Assembly: GCF_000772705.2 (NCBI RefSeq)
Contig: NZ_JSBW02000050.1
Span: forward strand, 36,479 to 100,478
From: Xanthomonas vasicola
GTDB taxonomy: Bacteria > Pseudomonadota > Gammaproteobacteria > Xanthomonadales > Xanthomonadaceae
Direction of reading: 5' to 3'
DNA length: 64,000 bases
Shown: piece after piece, positions 27,865 through 37,331 of the stretch
Layout of the letters: every line of letters starts with the position of its first letter
Position numbering within the stretch: position 1 is the stretch's first letter
Position numbers and translations under genes: made by a program
The notes under the pieces: model-generated
What the model was told of the DNA's origin: nothing
Database searches by the model: none
The model's input: the letters and a program-made list of their open reading frames with translations, nothing else

Positions 27865-29070
27865 GTGACTTCTGCGTTCCCGCTGCTTGCCGACCTGCGT
27901 GGCCGTGCCGTCCTGGTGGTCGGCGGCGGTGCCGATGCCGAACGCGCCACCGCCCAGCTGCTGCAGGCCGGTGCGCTGCCGCTGGTGGGCGCGCCCGAGC
28001 TCACCGCGCAGTTGCGGCGCTGGGCGCAAGCGGGGCAACTGCGCTGGCTGCAAGGGCGCTTCGATCCGGCATGGTTGGCACTGCCCGATCAACCGGTATG
28101 GCTCGCCATCGCCGCCAGCGAATCGGCAACGCTCAACGACGCCCTGCGGCATGCGGCGAGCGCGCACCGGTTGCTGACCCACGATGCAACATCTGCCGCT
28201 TCCGCAACGATGCCTGCACGCTCCCCCGCGCCGCGCAGTGCAATCGGCACGCTGGCGCCTGGCAGCGTGAGCCTGGTCGGCGCCGGCCCCGGCGATCCCG
28301 GCCTGCTCACCCGGCATGCGCTGCGTGCACTGCGTCAGGCCGAGGTGGTGCTGTACGACCGCCTGGTCAGCCCGCACATCCTGCGCCTGGCACGACACGA
28401 CGCGCGTCTCGTCGAAGTAGGCAAGTCGGCGCATGGCCATAGCACCCGGCAGGAGCAGATTCACACGCTGATGCTGGAACACGCCCGCGCCGGTCGCCGC
28501 GTGGTGCGGCTGAAGGGCGGCGATTCGTTCGTGTTCGGTCGTGGCGGTGAAGAGCTGGAATTCCTGCGCGAGCACGGCATCGGCTTCCAAGTGATTCCCG
28601 GCATCACCGCCGCCATCGCCTGCGCCGCCTATGCCGGCATCCCGCTCACCCATCGCGACCATGCGCAATCGCTGCGGCTGATCACCGCGCACTGCAAGGA
28701 TTCGCTGGACACGCTGGACTGGCACGCGCTCGGCCAGGATCGCCAGACGCTTGCTTTTTACATGGGCGTGGCCGGCCTGGATGCCATCCAGCAGCGGCTG
28801 CTGCAGGCCGGGCGCGCAGCATCCACCCCATTTGCGCTGGTGGAAAACGGCTCACGCCCGCAGCAACGCGTGATCACCGGCACGCTTGCCAGCCTGGCCA
28901 GCACCGCCCGGCAGCACGCCGTGGCCGCACCGGCATTGCTGATCCTGGGCGAGGTCGCGGCGCTGGCGCAGACACTGCATTGGTTCGGCAGCGCGCCGCT
29001 GAGCGCACAGCCACTGCCGCACTCACCTCTCGCAACGCCCAACACGCCCACACTCGCCCACGCAGCCTGA
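27865..29070 (+). CDS. cysG: Siroheme synthase (CysG) with shortened N-terminal domain
   Basis: About 401 residues from GTG 27865, which aligns with the usual start ([18 protein letters not shown]). An ATG at 27796 in the same frame is the alternative. The C-terminal 260 residues are a complete uroporphyrinogen-III methyltransferase: [30 protein letters not shown] and [20 protein letters not shown]. The N-terminal domain keeps the NAD-binding GGG and the Asp of the dehydrogenase/chelatase site (THDATSAAS). It lacks roughly ninety residues corresponding to the dimerisation and helical segments of E. coli CysG (457 aa). Methylation is therefore secure, but the dehydrogenase/ferrochelatase activities are doubtful. 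It supplies siroheme to CysI. Confidence 0.9.
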   Translation: MTSAFPLLADLRGRAVLVVGGGADAERATAQLLQAGALPLVGAPELTAQLRRWAQAGQLRWLQGRFDPAWLALPDQPVWLAIAASESATLNDALRHAASAHRLLTHDATSAASATMPARSPAPRSAIGTLAPGSVSLVGAGPGDPGLLTRHALRALRQAEVVLYDRLVSPHILRLARHDARLVEVGKSAHGHSTRQEQIHTLMLEHARAGRRVVRLKGGDSFVFGRGGEELEFLREHGIGFQVIPGITAAIACAAYAGIPLTHRDHAQSLRLITAHCKDSLDTLDWHALGQDRQTLAFYMGVAGLDAIQQRLLQAGRAASTPFALVENGSRPQQRVITGTLASLASTARQHAVAAPALLILGEVAALAQTLHWFGSAPLSAQPLPHSPLATPNTPTLAHAA

Positions 29071-29086
29071 TCCCGACGGAGACCCC

Positions 29087-30046
29087 ATGGCCCTGTACGA
29101 CAACATCCTCGACACCATCGGCCGCACCCCGGTGGTCAAGCTCCAACGCCTCGCCCCGGACAATGTGACCTTGTACGTCAAGGTGGAATCGTTCAATCCC
29201 GGCGGCTCGGTCAAGGACCGGCTGGCGCTGGCGATCATCCTGGACGCCGAACAGCGCGGCCTGCTCAAGCCCGGCGACACCATCGTCGAAGCCACCTCCG
29301 GCAACACGGGCGTGGCCTTGGCCATGGTGGCCGCAGCGCGCGGCTACAAGTTCGTCGCCACCATGGTGGAAACCTTCTCCATCGAACGCCGCAAGCTGAT
29401 GCGCGCCTATGGCGCCAAGGTCATCCTGACCCCGGCTGCCGAGCGCGGCAGCGGCATGGTGCGCAAAGCCAAGGAACTGGCCGAACAGCACGGCTGGTTC
29501 CTGGCCAGCCAGTTCGCCAATCCGGCCAACCCGGCCTACCACCGCAACACCACCGCCGCCGAGGTCCTGCGCGACTTCGCCGGCCACCGGCTGGACCATT
29601 TCGTCACCGGCTGGGGCACCGGCGGCACCCTGACCGGCGTGGGCGAGGTACTGCGTATTGCCCGCCCGGAAGTACGCATTACCGCTTCCGAGCCAGCGGG
29701 CGCCGCCCTGCTGCAGGGCCAGGACTGGAAGCCGCACAAGATCCAGGGCTGGACCCCCGACTTCGTGCCCGAAGTGCTCAACCGCGACGTCGCGCATGAA
29801 GTGCTGAGCGTGGAAGACACCGACGCGATTAGCGTCGCACGCCGCCTGGCCGCCGAGGAAGGCATCTTTACCGGCATCTCCGGCGGCGCCACCGTCGCGA
29901 CCGCGCTGCGCGTGGCCGAAGGCGCCGAGCACGGCGCCGTGATCCTGGCGATGCTGCCCGACACTGGCGAACGCTACTTCTCCACGCCTCTGTTTGCCGA
30001 CATCAATGAAGGCTCCGACGACGACTGGCTGGCCGGGCTGCCCTGA
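29087..30046 (+). CDS. cysK: Cysteine synthase A (O-acetylserine sulfhydrylase)
   Basis: A 319-residue PLP enzyme. The PLP lysine lies in NPGGSVKDRLAL (about residues 38-49). The substrate loop is TSGNTG, and the phosphate-binding glycine run is GTGGTLTGVG. The serine contacting the PLP ring is in GISGGATVA. It makes cysteine from O-acetylserine and sulfide, the last step of the route encoded by the nearby cys operons. Start ATG 29087 has GGAG upstream. It follows cysG by 16 bp and ends in a strong terminator. Confidence 0.95.
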   Translation: MALYDNILDTIGRTPVVKLQRLAPDNVTLYVKVESFNPGGSVKDRLALAIILDAEQRGLLKPGDTIVEATSGNTGVALAMVAAARGYKFVATMVETFSIERRKLMRAYGAKVILTPAAERGSGMVRKAKELAEQHGWFLASQFANPANPAYHRNTTAAEVLRDFAGHRLDHFVTGWGTGGTLTGVGEVLRIARPEVRITASEPAGAALLQGQDWKPHKIQGWTPDFVPEVLNRDVAHEVLSVEDTDAISVARRLAAEEGIFTGISGGATVATALRVAEGAEHGAVILAMLPDTGERYFSTPLFADINEGSDDDWLAGLP

Positions 30047-30073
30047 TCCATCGCAATGGATGACGAGGGATGA

Positions 30074-30098
30074 AGCCGCGCGATGCGCGGCTTTTTTT
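30074..30098 (+). terminator. Rho-independent terminator of cysG-cysK
   Basis: GCCGCGC pairs with GCGCGGC around a two- to three-base loop, followed by seven T residues, 28 bases after the cysK stop. Confidence 0.88.
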
Positions 30099-30198
30099 CG
30101 GCCGAGATGTGCAGGGATTGCGCGCCCGACGCGATGCATGGTGGCGGGCAATTGGCGGTCTTGGATTCGTCCGTCCTTCCGGCTATCGGCAATTGGCA

Positions 30199-30282
30199 AT
30201 TGGCTATTGGCTATTGGCTATTGGCTATTGGCTATTGGCTATTGGCTATTGGCTATTGGCTATTGGCTATTGGCTATTGGCT
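30199..30282. repeat. Twelve tandem copies of a 7-bp unit (ATTGGCT)
   Basis: Twelve perfect ATTGGCT copies run from 30199 to 30282. Two degenerate ATTGGCA-type copies precede them. The tract lies between the cysK terminator and the next gene. With seven-base units, copy-number change would be tolerated here. It is a probable variable-number tandem repeat. Confidence 0.95.
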
Positions 30283-30422
30283 TCGCAGTGTGACGGCGCA
30301 GTCGCCGAGCCGTACCGGCGCTGCGTGCAAGCATCTCCCCTGCTTTTCAGACTCCAGAACGCCTGCACCCCGCCGATGTCAAGGAAGCGTTAAGATCACG
30401 ACCGTACTGCAGGGAGAGATGT

Positions 30423-30929
30423 GTGAACAACCGCCCGTATGGACACAGCGACACCCGCGCCTCGCGGGCGCCGTGGCTGGTGAAGATGACCTCCCCGGTC
30501 CACTTTGCGCTGGCTCTGGGTCTGGGCGCGTGGTTGCAGGACGCGCTGGAGCTGCCGCTGCCCGCTCCCACGCCGCTCGCAATCATCGAACTGGCTGGCG
30601 GCGTCATCGCCTGTCTCGGTCTGGCATTGGCAGTGAGCTGTTTCATTCTGTTCGCACGTCGCCGCACCACCATCATGCCGAGTGGTCATCCCTCGCGTCT
30701 GGTGCTGGACGGCACGTATCGCTTCACCCGCAACCCGATGTATCTGGCGCTGGTACTGAGCTACGTCGGCCTCTGCCTGCAGCTTGGGCTGCTATGGGCC
30801 GTCGCGCTGGTGCCGCTGCCGTGGCTTGCCCTGCAGCTCTATGTCATCCCGTTTGAAGAGACGCGTCTGCGCGCCGAATTCGGCCGCCACTACAACGACT
30901 ATTGCGCGCGCGTCCGCCGCTGGTTGTAA
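30423..30929 (+). CDS. Isoprenylcysteine carboxyl methyltransferase-family membrane protein
   Basis: 168 residues from GTG 30423, with AGGGAGAG nine bases upstream. Several hydrophobic segments are present. The family motif reads GTYRFTRNPMYLALVLSYVG (about residues 97-116), with a C-terminal EETRLRAEFGRHYNDYCARVRRW. This pattern is shared by ICMT/PEMT-like phospholipid or isoprenoid methyltransferases, which bind S-adenosylmethionine at the membrane. The bacterial substrate is unknown. The gene stands alone. Confidence 0.85.
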   Translation: MNNRPYGHSDTRASRAPWLVKMTSPVHFALALGLGAWLQDALELPLPAPTPLAIIELAGGVIACLGLALAVSCFILFARRRTTIMPSGHPSRLVLDGTYRFTRNPMYLALVLSYVGLCLQLGLLWAVALVPLPWLALQLYVIPFEETRLRAEFGRHYNDYCARVRRWL

Positions 30930-31124
30930 CGCGTGACATGCACAACATGTGCGCGGCAATTGATGCAGCCCAGCGCTATGAAAAGGCGGTGGATGGCGTT
31001 GAACGGCGCACATTCCAACCCGCGCGACAGTCGCAGCAGATGAGATGAATGGCCGCTAGCATGCGGATTCCGCAGCGTGCTTCCCATCACACGCTCATCA
31101 TGCAAATCCAATAATTATCGGGCT

Positions 31125-31664
31125 ATGAGAATCGAAGTCTGGCAAGGCGACATTACCGAACTCGACGTTGACGTCATCGTCAACGCTGCAAACGAATCAC
31201 TGCTGGGCGGTGGCGGAGTCGATGGCGCCATCCACCGTGCCGCCGGTCCGCGTCTGCTGGAAGCCTGCGAAGCATTGCCGCAAGTGCGTCCCGGCGTGCG
31301 TTGCCCCACCGGCGAAATCCGCATCACCGACGGTTTCAATCTAAAGGCGCGGCATGTGTTCCATACCGTCGGCCCGGTGTGGCGCGACGGCAAGCACAAC
31401 GAGCCGGAACAGCTGGCCAACTGCTACTGGCAATCGCTGAAACTGGCCGAGCAGATGATGCTGCACTCGATCGCGTTCCCAGCGATCAGCTGTAGCATTT
31501 ACGGCTACCCGCTACATCAGGCAGCCCGCATCGCCGTGACCGAAACGCGCGATTGGCAGCGCTCGCACCAAGTGCCCAAACACATCGTGCTGGTGGCTTA
31601 CAACGAGGCGACCTACAAGGCGTATCAGCAAGCGTTGGCGACGCAGGACAGTGCGGCGGCCTGA
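31125..31664 (+). CDS. Macrodomain protein (O-acetyl-ADP-ribose deacetylase-like)
   Basis: A 179-residue single macrodomain of the YmdB/MacroD type. The signature [18 protein letters not shown] is near residues 22-39, with [18 protein letters not shown] and ISCSIYGYP following. Such enzymes remove ADP-ribose or acetyl groups from ADP-ribosylated targets. Start ATG 31125 gives the conserved [11 protein letters not shown]. It is a free-standing gene ending in front of two hairpin terminators. Confidence 0.9.
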   Translation: MRIEVWQGDITELDVDVIVNAANESLLGGGGVDGAIHRAAGPRLLEACEALPQVRPGVRCPTGEIRITDGFNLKARHVFHTVGPVWRDGKHNEPEQLANCYWQSLKLAEQMMLHSIAFPAISCSIYGYPLHQAARIAVTETRDWQRSHQVPKHIVLVAYNEATYKAYQQALATQDSAAA

Positions 31665-31727
31665 GCTTTGGCTTGAGGCCGACGGGATGTCGCATCAACA
31701 GATAAATTGAAGCACTTTGATTGAAGC

Positions 31728-31749
31728 AAAGGCGCCGCAAGGCGCCTTT
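31728..31749 (+). terminator. Terminator hairpin after macrodomain gene
   Basis: AAAGGCGCC pairs with GGCGCCTTT around GCAA. The downstream T-run is short (TTTAGTGTTT). Confidence 0.65.
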
Positions 31750-31794
31750 AGTGTTTAAGCGCTGCATCTCTATGCACTTACGGATGCCACAAAC

Positions 31795-31824
31795 AAAAAC
31801 GCCGGCATCGCTGCCGGCGTTTTT
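31795..31824. terminator. Bidirectional terminator between macrodomain and aldolase genes
   Basis: AAAAACGCCGGC pairs with GCCGGCGTTTTT around ATCGCT, giving a T-run on both strands. It can serve the aldolase (minus) and the macrodomain gene (plus). Confidence 0.88.
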
Positions 31825-31864
31825 GTCTTCTCGATGCAGCGGCCTTGCGGCCGTCATCAATTGA

Positions 31865-32869
31865 TCAACCCTTCCACTTACCCAGCGCGGCCAGGCCGTT
31901 TTCCTTGGCGCGCTCATAAATGACCTGCTGCGCCTTGGCGAAGTTGCCGGTCATGTCCTTGGCCCACAGCTTCAGTGCGGCCTGCTGCATGGCGCGGCCG
32001 TAGGAGAAGCTCAGCGGCCACGGCAGGTTGCCAAGCTGGTGCATTTCGTTGAGGTGGGCGGTGGACTGCTCGTCGGTCTGGCCGCCGGACAGGAACACGA
32101 TGCCCGGCAGGATCGCCGGCACAGTCGACTTCAGGCACATCACGGTGGACTCGGCCACCTCTTCGATGCTGGCCTGCTCTTCGCAGCTCTTGCCGGAGAT
32201 GACCATCGAGGCCTTCAGGATGGTGCCTTCGAGCACGACGTTCTGCTCATACAGTGCGCCGAACAGCGAACGCAGCGTGGCTTCGGTGACCTCGTAGCAG
32301 GTTTCGATGTCGTGGCTGCCGTCCATGATCACTTCCGGCTCGACCATCGGCACCAGGCCCTGCTCCTGACACAGCGCGGCGTAACGCGCCAGCGCGTGCG
32401 AGTTGGCCTCGATGCAGGTGCCGGACGGGATGTCTTCGCCGATGTTGATCACTGCACGCCACTTGGCGAAGCGCGCGCCCAGCGTGTAGTACTCCTCAAG
32501 ACGTGCACGCAGGCCGTCCAGGCCTTCGGTGACCAGTTCGCCCGGCATGCCGGCCAGCGGCTGCGCGCCCTTGTCGACCTTGATGCCCGGGATGATGCCG
32601 TGGGCGGTCATGTACTCGGCGAACGGCACGCCGTCCTTGGTCTTCTGACGGATGGTCTCATCGAACAAGATGGCGCCGGAGATGTAGTCGCTCAGCTTGG
32701 GCGTGGTCAGCAACAGTTCGCGGTAGGCACGACGGTTTTCTTCGATGTTCTCGATGCCGACGCTGGCAAAACGCTTGGCGATCGTGCTGGTCGATTCGTC
32801 GATGGCGATGATGCCCTTACCCGGGGCGACCATGGCCTGGGCGGTTTCGGCAAGCTGTTCGATGCTCAT
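31865..32869 (-). CDS. Class I fructose-bisphosphate aldolase
   Basis: A 334-residue aldolase of the animal/plant class I type, not the DhnA type. The N-terminal block KGIIAIDESTSTIAKRF is characteristic. The Schiff-base lysine lies in LEGTILKASMV, and the C-terminal region has FLSGGQTDEQ and SFSYGRAMQQ. It cleaves fructose 1,6-bisphosphate to triose phosphates in glycolysis and works in reverse in gluconeogenesis. It lies on the same strand as pyk, pgk and gap. It has a bidirectional terminator just past its stop and about 590 non-coding bases upstream. Confidence 0.95.
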   Translation of the reverse strand: MSIEQLAETAQAMVAPGKGIIAIDESTSTIAKRFASVGIENIEENRRAYRELLLTTPKLSDYISGAILFDETIRQKTKDGVPFAEYMTAHGIIPGIKVDKGAQPLAGMPGELVTEGLDGLRARLEEYYTLGARFAKWRAVINIGEDIPSGTCIEANSHALARYAALCQEQGLVPMVEPEVIMDGSHDIETCYEVTEATLRSLFGALYEQNVVLEGTILKASMVISGKSCEEQASIEEVAESTVMCLKSTVPAILPGIVFLSGGQTDEQSTAHLNEMHQLGNLPWPLSFSYGRAMQQAALKLWAKDMTGNFAKAQQVIYERAKENGLAALGKWKG

Positions 32870-33458
32870 GTGGTTCCTGTGGCAGCTGCGGGGGAGAACG
32901 AAAGTATAGCGACGAAAGTCGTAGACATTCCTTCACGGAATGTCTGCAACCGATTACACGTGATGTGCGTGACAGGATGTGTGGTGCTGCTCGTATCCCT
33001 TGAATCGGGAACCGGGAATCGGGAATCGTAAGAGCTGAGCATGGCGCGTGGCTTGTTGCATGCGGTGCTGTGATGTATCGAGGCAGTGATGTGCAACAGC
33101 GCGGTTGACACCGAGCCATGCCTGAGTTGGTAGCGCTCGTGGTGTTGGCCGCTTTGACGCTTGGTCTGTGCCGTAGAACTGCGAGCGTGGCATGTGGCAA
33201 TGTGGCATGCGGCACATCGCGAACAGGCTCGAGCTTGTGCACACATAGCCCGCTATATCGACGCCTTGCGGCAGCACGTGGCGATGTTGCGCGGACTGGG
33301 CATTCATCGGATCCGGCGGTTGGCCAACACTCCAGCCGCGGCTGAGCCCTTGCCCCCGCGCGCCCCATTGCCACACAGCACAACGGCGACCCCGGGGCCG
33401 CCGCTGCGTGAACCTTCTCTTCCGACTCAGCTCATGCGCCGGATGCGGTCACCAGGCA
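32870..33458. other. Intergenic region upstream of aldolase
   Basis: These 589 bases hold no credible gene. They should contain the aldolase promoter, and a single GGGAATCGG repeat arm is present near 32999. Confidence 0.5.
32998..33028. repeat. Single GGGAATCGG-type repeat arm
   Basis: GAATCGGGAACCGGGAATCGGGAATCG-like units match the arms of the elements in the cys operons. No clear opposing arm is seen nearby. Confidence 0.65.
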
Positions 33459-34925
33459 TTACAGCTCGCCCAGGCCGGTAGCGCGGCCGTCTTCGCCCAC
33501 TTCCAGCAGACGCAGGGTGTTGGTAGCGCCATGCGTTTCCATGTGCTCGCCGCTGGTAAATACCACGCGATCGCCTGGGCCCATGCGCTCGTTCTCTACC
33601 AACAGACGGATCGCCGCACGTGCGGCTTCGCGCGGGGTCAGGCCGCGGCTGTCGAAGTTGATCGGGAACACGCCACGCATCATGGCCATCTGGCGACGCG
33701 CGCCATCGTGACGGGTGAAGGCGTAGATCGGCATGTTGGAGCGGAAGCGCGACAGGAAGCGCGGGGTGCCGCCGGATTCGGTCAACGCCACCACGCCACC
33801 CAGGCCGATGTGCTCGGACAGGAACATGGTCGCCATCGCGATGGCCTGGTCGGCGCGCTGCAGATTACGCTGCGCCGCTTCGAAGTCGGTATCGAATTCA
33901 AACTGGTGCTCGGCACCCAGGCAGATACGCGCCATCGCTTCCACCGCACGCACCGGGTAGGCACCGGCAGCGGTTTCGGCCGAGAGCATCACCGCATCGG
34001 TGCCGTCGATGACCGCATTGGCCACGTCCAGCACTTCGGCGCGGGTCGGGATCGGGCTTTCCACCATCGACTGCAGCATCTGCGTGGCGGTGATCACCAC
34101 CTTGTTCTGCGCCAGCGATTCGCGAATGATCTTCTTCTGCAGGCCCGGCAATTCGGCGTCGCCGATTTCCACGCCCAGGTCGCCACGCGCCACCATCACC
34201 ACGTCGGAAGCTTCGACGATCTCGACCAGGTTTTCGATCGCTTCGGTGCGCTCGATCTTGGACACCAGCTGCGCGTCGCAGCCGTGCTGCTGGGCGATCT
34301 GGCGCGCGTCGTGCATGTCCTGCGCATTGCGACAGAACGACACCGCAATAAAGTCCACGCCGATCTTGGCAACGATGCCGATCAGCTCTTTGTCGCGCTC
34401 GGTCAGCGCGCCCAGCGACAAGCCGCCGCCCTGCTTGTTGAGGCCCTTGCGGTCGGACAACACCCCATCGTTGAGCACGGTGGTGACGATGCGCGCGCCC
34501 TGCACGTCGGTGACCTGCAGCTGCACCAGGCCATCGTCGAGCAGCAGCACGTCGCCAGCGGTCACATCCTGCGGCAGGCCCAGGTAGCTGACGCCGACCT
34601 GGTGCTGGTCGCCGGCCGGCGCATTGGCATCGGCCACCAGGTCGAAGCGCTCGCCCATGGTCAGCTTGATCTTGCCTTCGGCAAAACGCTCGATACGAAT
34701 CTTCGGGCCCGGCAAATCGGCCAGGATGCCGACTTCGGCGCCGACGCGGGCCGCAGCGGCACGCACTTCGGCAGCACGCTTGGCCTGCCCGGACGGGTCG
34801 CCATGGCTGAAGTTGAGGCGCACCACGTTGACGCCCGCCTTGAACAGCGTATCCAGCACACCGGGCGCATCCGTTGCCGGTCCGAGGGTGGCGAGGATTT
34901 TGGTGCGGCGTTGACGTTCTTTCAT
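33459..34925 (-). CDS. pyk: Pyruvate kinase
   Basis: 488 residues from ATG 34925, with GGAGG about six bases upstream. The open frame extends further upstream but without conserved sequence. Conserved blocks are RRTKILATLGPA, VVRLNFSHG (about residues 35-43), ADLPGPKIRIE, the PK signature around SKIERTEAIENL, and MVARGDLGVEI. It converts phosphoenolpyruvate and ADP to pyruvate and ATP. The C-terminal allosteric domain is present. It is the last enzyme of the minus-strand glycolytic run, with its own promoter region. Confidence 0.95.
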   Translation of the reverse strand: MKERQRRTKILATLGPATDAPGVLDTLFKAGVNVVRLNFSHGDPSGQAKRAAEVRAAAARVGAEVGILADLPGPKIRIERFAEGKIKLTMGERFDLVADANAPAGDQHQVGVSYLGLPQDVTAGDVLLLDDGLVQLQVTDVQGARIVTTVLNDGVLSDRKGLNKQGGGLSLGALTERDKELIGIVAKIGVDFIAVSFCRNAQDMHDARQIAQQHGCDAQLVSKIERTEAIENLVEIVEASDVVMVARGDLGVEIGDAELPGLQKKIIRESLAQNKVVITATQMLQSMVESPIPTRAEVLDVANAVIDGTDAVMLSAETAAGAYPVRAVEAMARICLGAEHQFEFDTDFEAAQRNLQRADQAIAMATMFLSEHIGLGGVVALTESGGTPRFLSRFRSNMPIYAFTRHDGARRQMAMMRGVFPINFDSRGLTPREAARAAIRLLVENERMGPGDRVVFTSGEHMETHGATNTLRLLEVGEDGRATGLGEL

Positions 34926-35183
34926 GATGGCCTCCCTGTAAAAGCCGCGAAACTTAACACACACGTCACGCACCAAGGATGGCATTGCGGCATAGCCTTC
35001 CTCCGTTTCCGGCATGTCTTACAGACAGTGCGGGACAGTACGTACGCCTACGCCTGCATTGCCATGAGCAACGCGGGCGGTCGCCACCCTAACCCGGCAG
35101 CGGTGAAGAGTATTCTGCGCGCTGCGAACCGCCGTTGCAGGCGCGTCGACCAAGCGAACGCAACGGCTGACGCGCATTGTTCG

Positions 35184-35828
35184 TCACTGAAGCAACGCCG
35201 CCAGTTCAGCCGGCGTGCGTGCCAGCGCACCGGCACCGGCGTCCCGCAATTCGTCCTCGTTGCCGAAGCCCCACAACACGCCGATGCTATGGATGCCATG
35301 GTGATTGGCGCCATCGATATCCATGCGCCGGTCGCCGATCATCACGCAGCCAGTTTTCTCGATCTGCAAACGGCGCAACGCTTCGGCAATGAGGTCTGGC
35401 TTGAAGCGACGTTCGCCGTCTTCGCTGGCACCAATCACTTCTTCGAAGCACACGCCGAACGGCAAATGCTCGACGATGCGCCGCGCATAGCGTTCGTTCT
35501 TGGACGTGACCACCGCAAGACGGTGACCGGCGCGCTGCAGGCCGGTGACCACCTCGCCAATGCCGTCGAACACACTGAGCTCGGTCCAGCCCATCGCGTC
35601 GTAGCGCGCGCGGTAGAGCCCGAGCGCACGCTGCACCAACTCCGGATCATTCGGAAAACACTCGGTGAAGCTGTCACGCAAGGGCGGGCCGATCCAGGCG
35701 CGCAAGGTCTGCGCGGAGGGACGCGGCTGCCCGAGTTCGTCGAAGGCATGCACGATGCTGGCGACGATGCCAGGTTCCGAATCGACCAGCGTGCCGTCCA
35801 GATCGAAAAACAGCGTGGCTGCGCTCAC
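35184..35828 (-). CDS. HAD superfamily phosphatase (phosphoglycolate phosphatase-like)
   Basis: 214 residues from GTG 35828, overlapping the pgk stop as GTGA, so translation is coupled to pgk. All four HAD motifs are visible: [12 protein letters not shown] at the N-terminus (nucleophile Asp), VVTSKN, a lysine in RRFKPD, and [12 protein letters not shown]. The cap is of the Gph/PGP type. It may dephosphorylate phosphoglycolate or another glycolytic side product, a housekeeping role that fits its coupling to pgk. The substrate is inferred. Confidence 0.9.
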   Translation of the reverse strand: MSAATLFFDLDGTLVDSEPGIVASIVHAFDELGQPRPSAQTLRAWIGPPLRDSFTECFPNDPELVQRALGLYRARYDAMGWTELSVFDGIGEVVTGLQRAGHRLAVVTSKNERYARRIVEHLPFGVCFEEVIGASEDGERRFKPDLIAEALRRLQIEKTGCVMIGDRRMDIDGANHHGIHSIGVLWGFGNEDELRDAGAGALARTPAELAALLQ

Positions 35829-37000
35829 TGACCGCGGGCCTCGAGTGCGGCAACCGCCGGCAAGGTCTTGCCTTCCAGAAACTCCAGAAACGCACCGCCG
35901 CCGGTGGAAATGTAGGTGACGTCCTTGGCGATGTCGTACTTGTCCACTGCGGCCAAGGTGTCGCCACCGCCGGCGATCGAGAACGCCTTGGAGCTGGCGA
36001 TCGCGCGTGCCAACGTTTCGGTGCCGTGACTGAAGGACTCGAATTCGAACACGCCGACTGGCCCGTTCCACACCACCGTGCCGGCGCTGGCGATCAGCTC
36101 GGCATAGCGCTGCGCGGTTTGCGGGCCGATATCCAGGATCAGGTCATCGGCATCGACCGCATCGAGCGACTTCACGCTGGCTTCGGCGTCGGGCAGGAAC
36201 TGCTTGGCAACGACCACGTCGGTGGGCAGCGGAATTTCTGCGCCACGGGTCTTGGCATCGGCCACGATCTGGTTGGCGGTCGGGATCAAGTCTGGCTCGT
36301 TCAACGACTTGCCCACGTCGTGACCGGCTGCGGCGATGAAGGTATTGGCGATGCCGCCGCCGACGATCAGCTGGTCGACCTTGTTGACCAGGTTGGACAG
36401 CAACTCCAGCTTGGTGGAGACCTTGCTGCCGGCCACGATCGCCAGCAGTGGCTTGGCCGGGTTGTCCAGCGCCTTTGCCAGGGCGTCGAGTTCGGCCATC
36501 AACAGCGGGCCACCCGCTGCGACCGGCGCGAAGCGGATCACGCCATGCGTGGACGCCTGCGCGCGGTGCGCGGTGCCGAAGGCATCCATCACGAACACGT
36601 CGCACAACGCGGCGTACTTGCGCGCCAGCGTCTCGTCGTCCTTGCCCTCGCCGACATTCATGCGGCAGTTTTCCAGCAGCACCACTTGGCCCGGCGCGAC
36701 TTCCACGCCGTCGACCCAGTCGCGCACCAGCGGCACGTCCACGCCCAGCAACGCAGCCAGGCGCGTGGCCACCGGCGCCAGCGAATCTTCTTCGGTCCAG
36801 CTACCTTCTTTGGGGCGACCCAGGTGCGAGGTCACCATGACGGCCGCGCCCTTTTCCAGCGCCAGCTTGATGGTGGGCACCGAGGCGGTAATGCGCTGCT
36901 CGGAGGTGATCTGGCCGTTGTCGATCGGCACGTTGAGATCCTGGCGGATCAACACGCGCTTGCCGGAGAGATCGAGGTCGGTCATGCGGACAATGGACAT
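35825..37000 (-). CDS. pgk: Phosphoglycerate kinase
   Basis: A 391-residue cytoplasmic glycolytic enzyme of standard length. The N-terminal substrate motif is [12 protein letters not shown] (about residues 14-25), with [10 protein letters not shown] following. The nucleotide domain has [12 protein letters not shown] and ends with [14 protein letters not shown] and [13 protein letters not shown]. It transfers phosphate from 1,3-bisphosphoglycerate to ADP. The stop overlaps the start of the HAD phosphatase gene. The gene lies downstream of gap on the same strand, though separated from it by about 5.4 kb of unrelated genes. Confidence 0.96.
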   Translation of the reverse strand: MSIVRMTDLDLSGKRVLIRQDLNVPIDNGQITSEQRITASVPTIKLALEKGAAVMVTSHLGRPKEGSWTEEDSLAPVATRLAALLGVDVPLVRDWVDGVEVAPGQVVLLENCRMNVGEGKDDETLARKYAALCDVFVMDAFGTAHRAQASTHGVIRFAPVAAGGPLLMAELDALAKALDNPAKPLLAIVAGSKVSTKLELLSNLVNKVDQLIVGGGIANTFIAAAGHDVGKSLNEPDLIPTANQIVADAKTRGAEIPLPTDVVVAKQFLPDAEASVKSLDAVDADDLILDIGPQTAQRYAELIASAGTVVWNGPVGVFEFESFSHGTETLARAIASSKAFSIAGGGDTLAAVDKYDIAKDVTYISTGGGAFLEFLEGKTLPAVAALEARGQ

Positions 37001-37331
37001 GGGCTCAGCTCGTTCGGTCTAGGAGGGGGATAAGAATTGGTCATGCAGAAGCACGCAGCAGACGTGCTGGGGCAGCATGTGGGCGCTGTGCCGTAGCGGC
37101 AGATGGTTGCGATGGCCCATGGCTGTGAATCGCCATTGCGATGTCGTTGGCCCGTCTTGCGGATCGCGTGCCGCGCGCATTGCTCACCACGCGTGACGCC
37201 GCCAACGCGGTTGGCAACGCGGGGGACGCTTGGTCGAACACGACGGGCAATACGGCTGCCTGGGTCACGGGGGACGTCTATTGTCCGACCTTCGCGCCGC
37301 AGCGGCAAACCGCCGTGCGACGCCGGTGCGC
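37001..37331. other. Intergenic region upstream of pgk
   Basis: These 331 bases show no credible gene. They should contain the pgk promoter. No terminator for the DUF3999 gene was recognised. Confidence 0.45.

Noticed and set aside
30199..30282. Origin iterons
   Set aside because: The 7-bp units are too short and contiguous, with no replication gene or DnaA boxes nearby. A slippage repeat is the simpler reading.
32870..33458. Several overlapping short frames upstream of aldolase
   Set aside because: None has a ribosome site, a domain or a sensible composition; they look like chance frames in high-GC DNA.
33408..35831. Long plus-strand open frame opposite pyruvate kinase and the HAD gene
   Set aside because: Shadow of two recognisable minus-strand enzymes; the composition is atypical.
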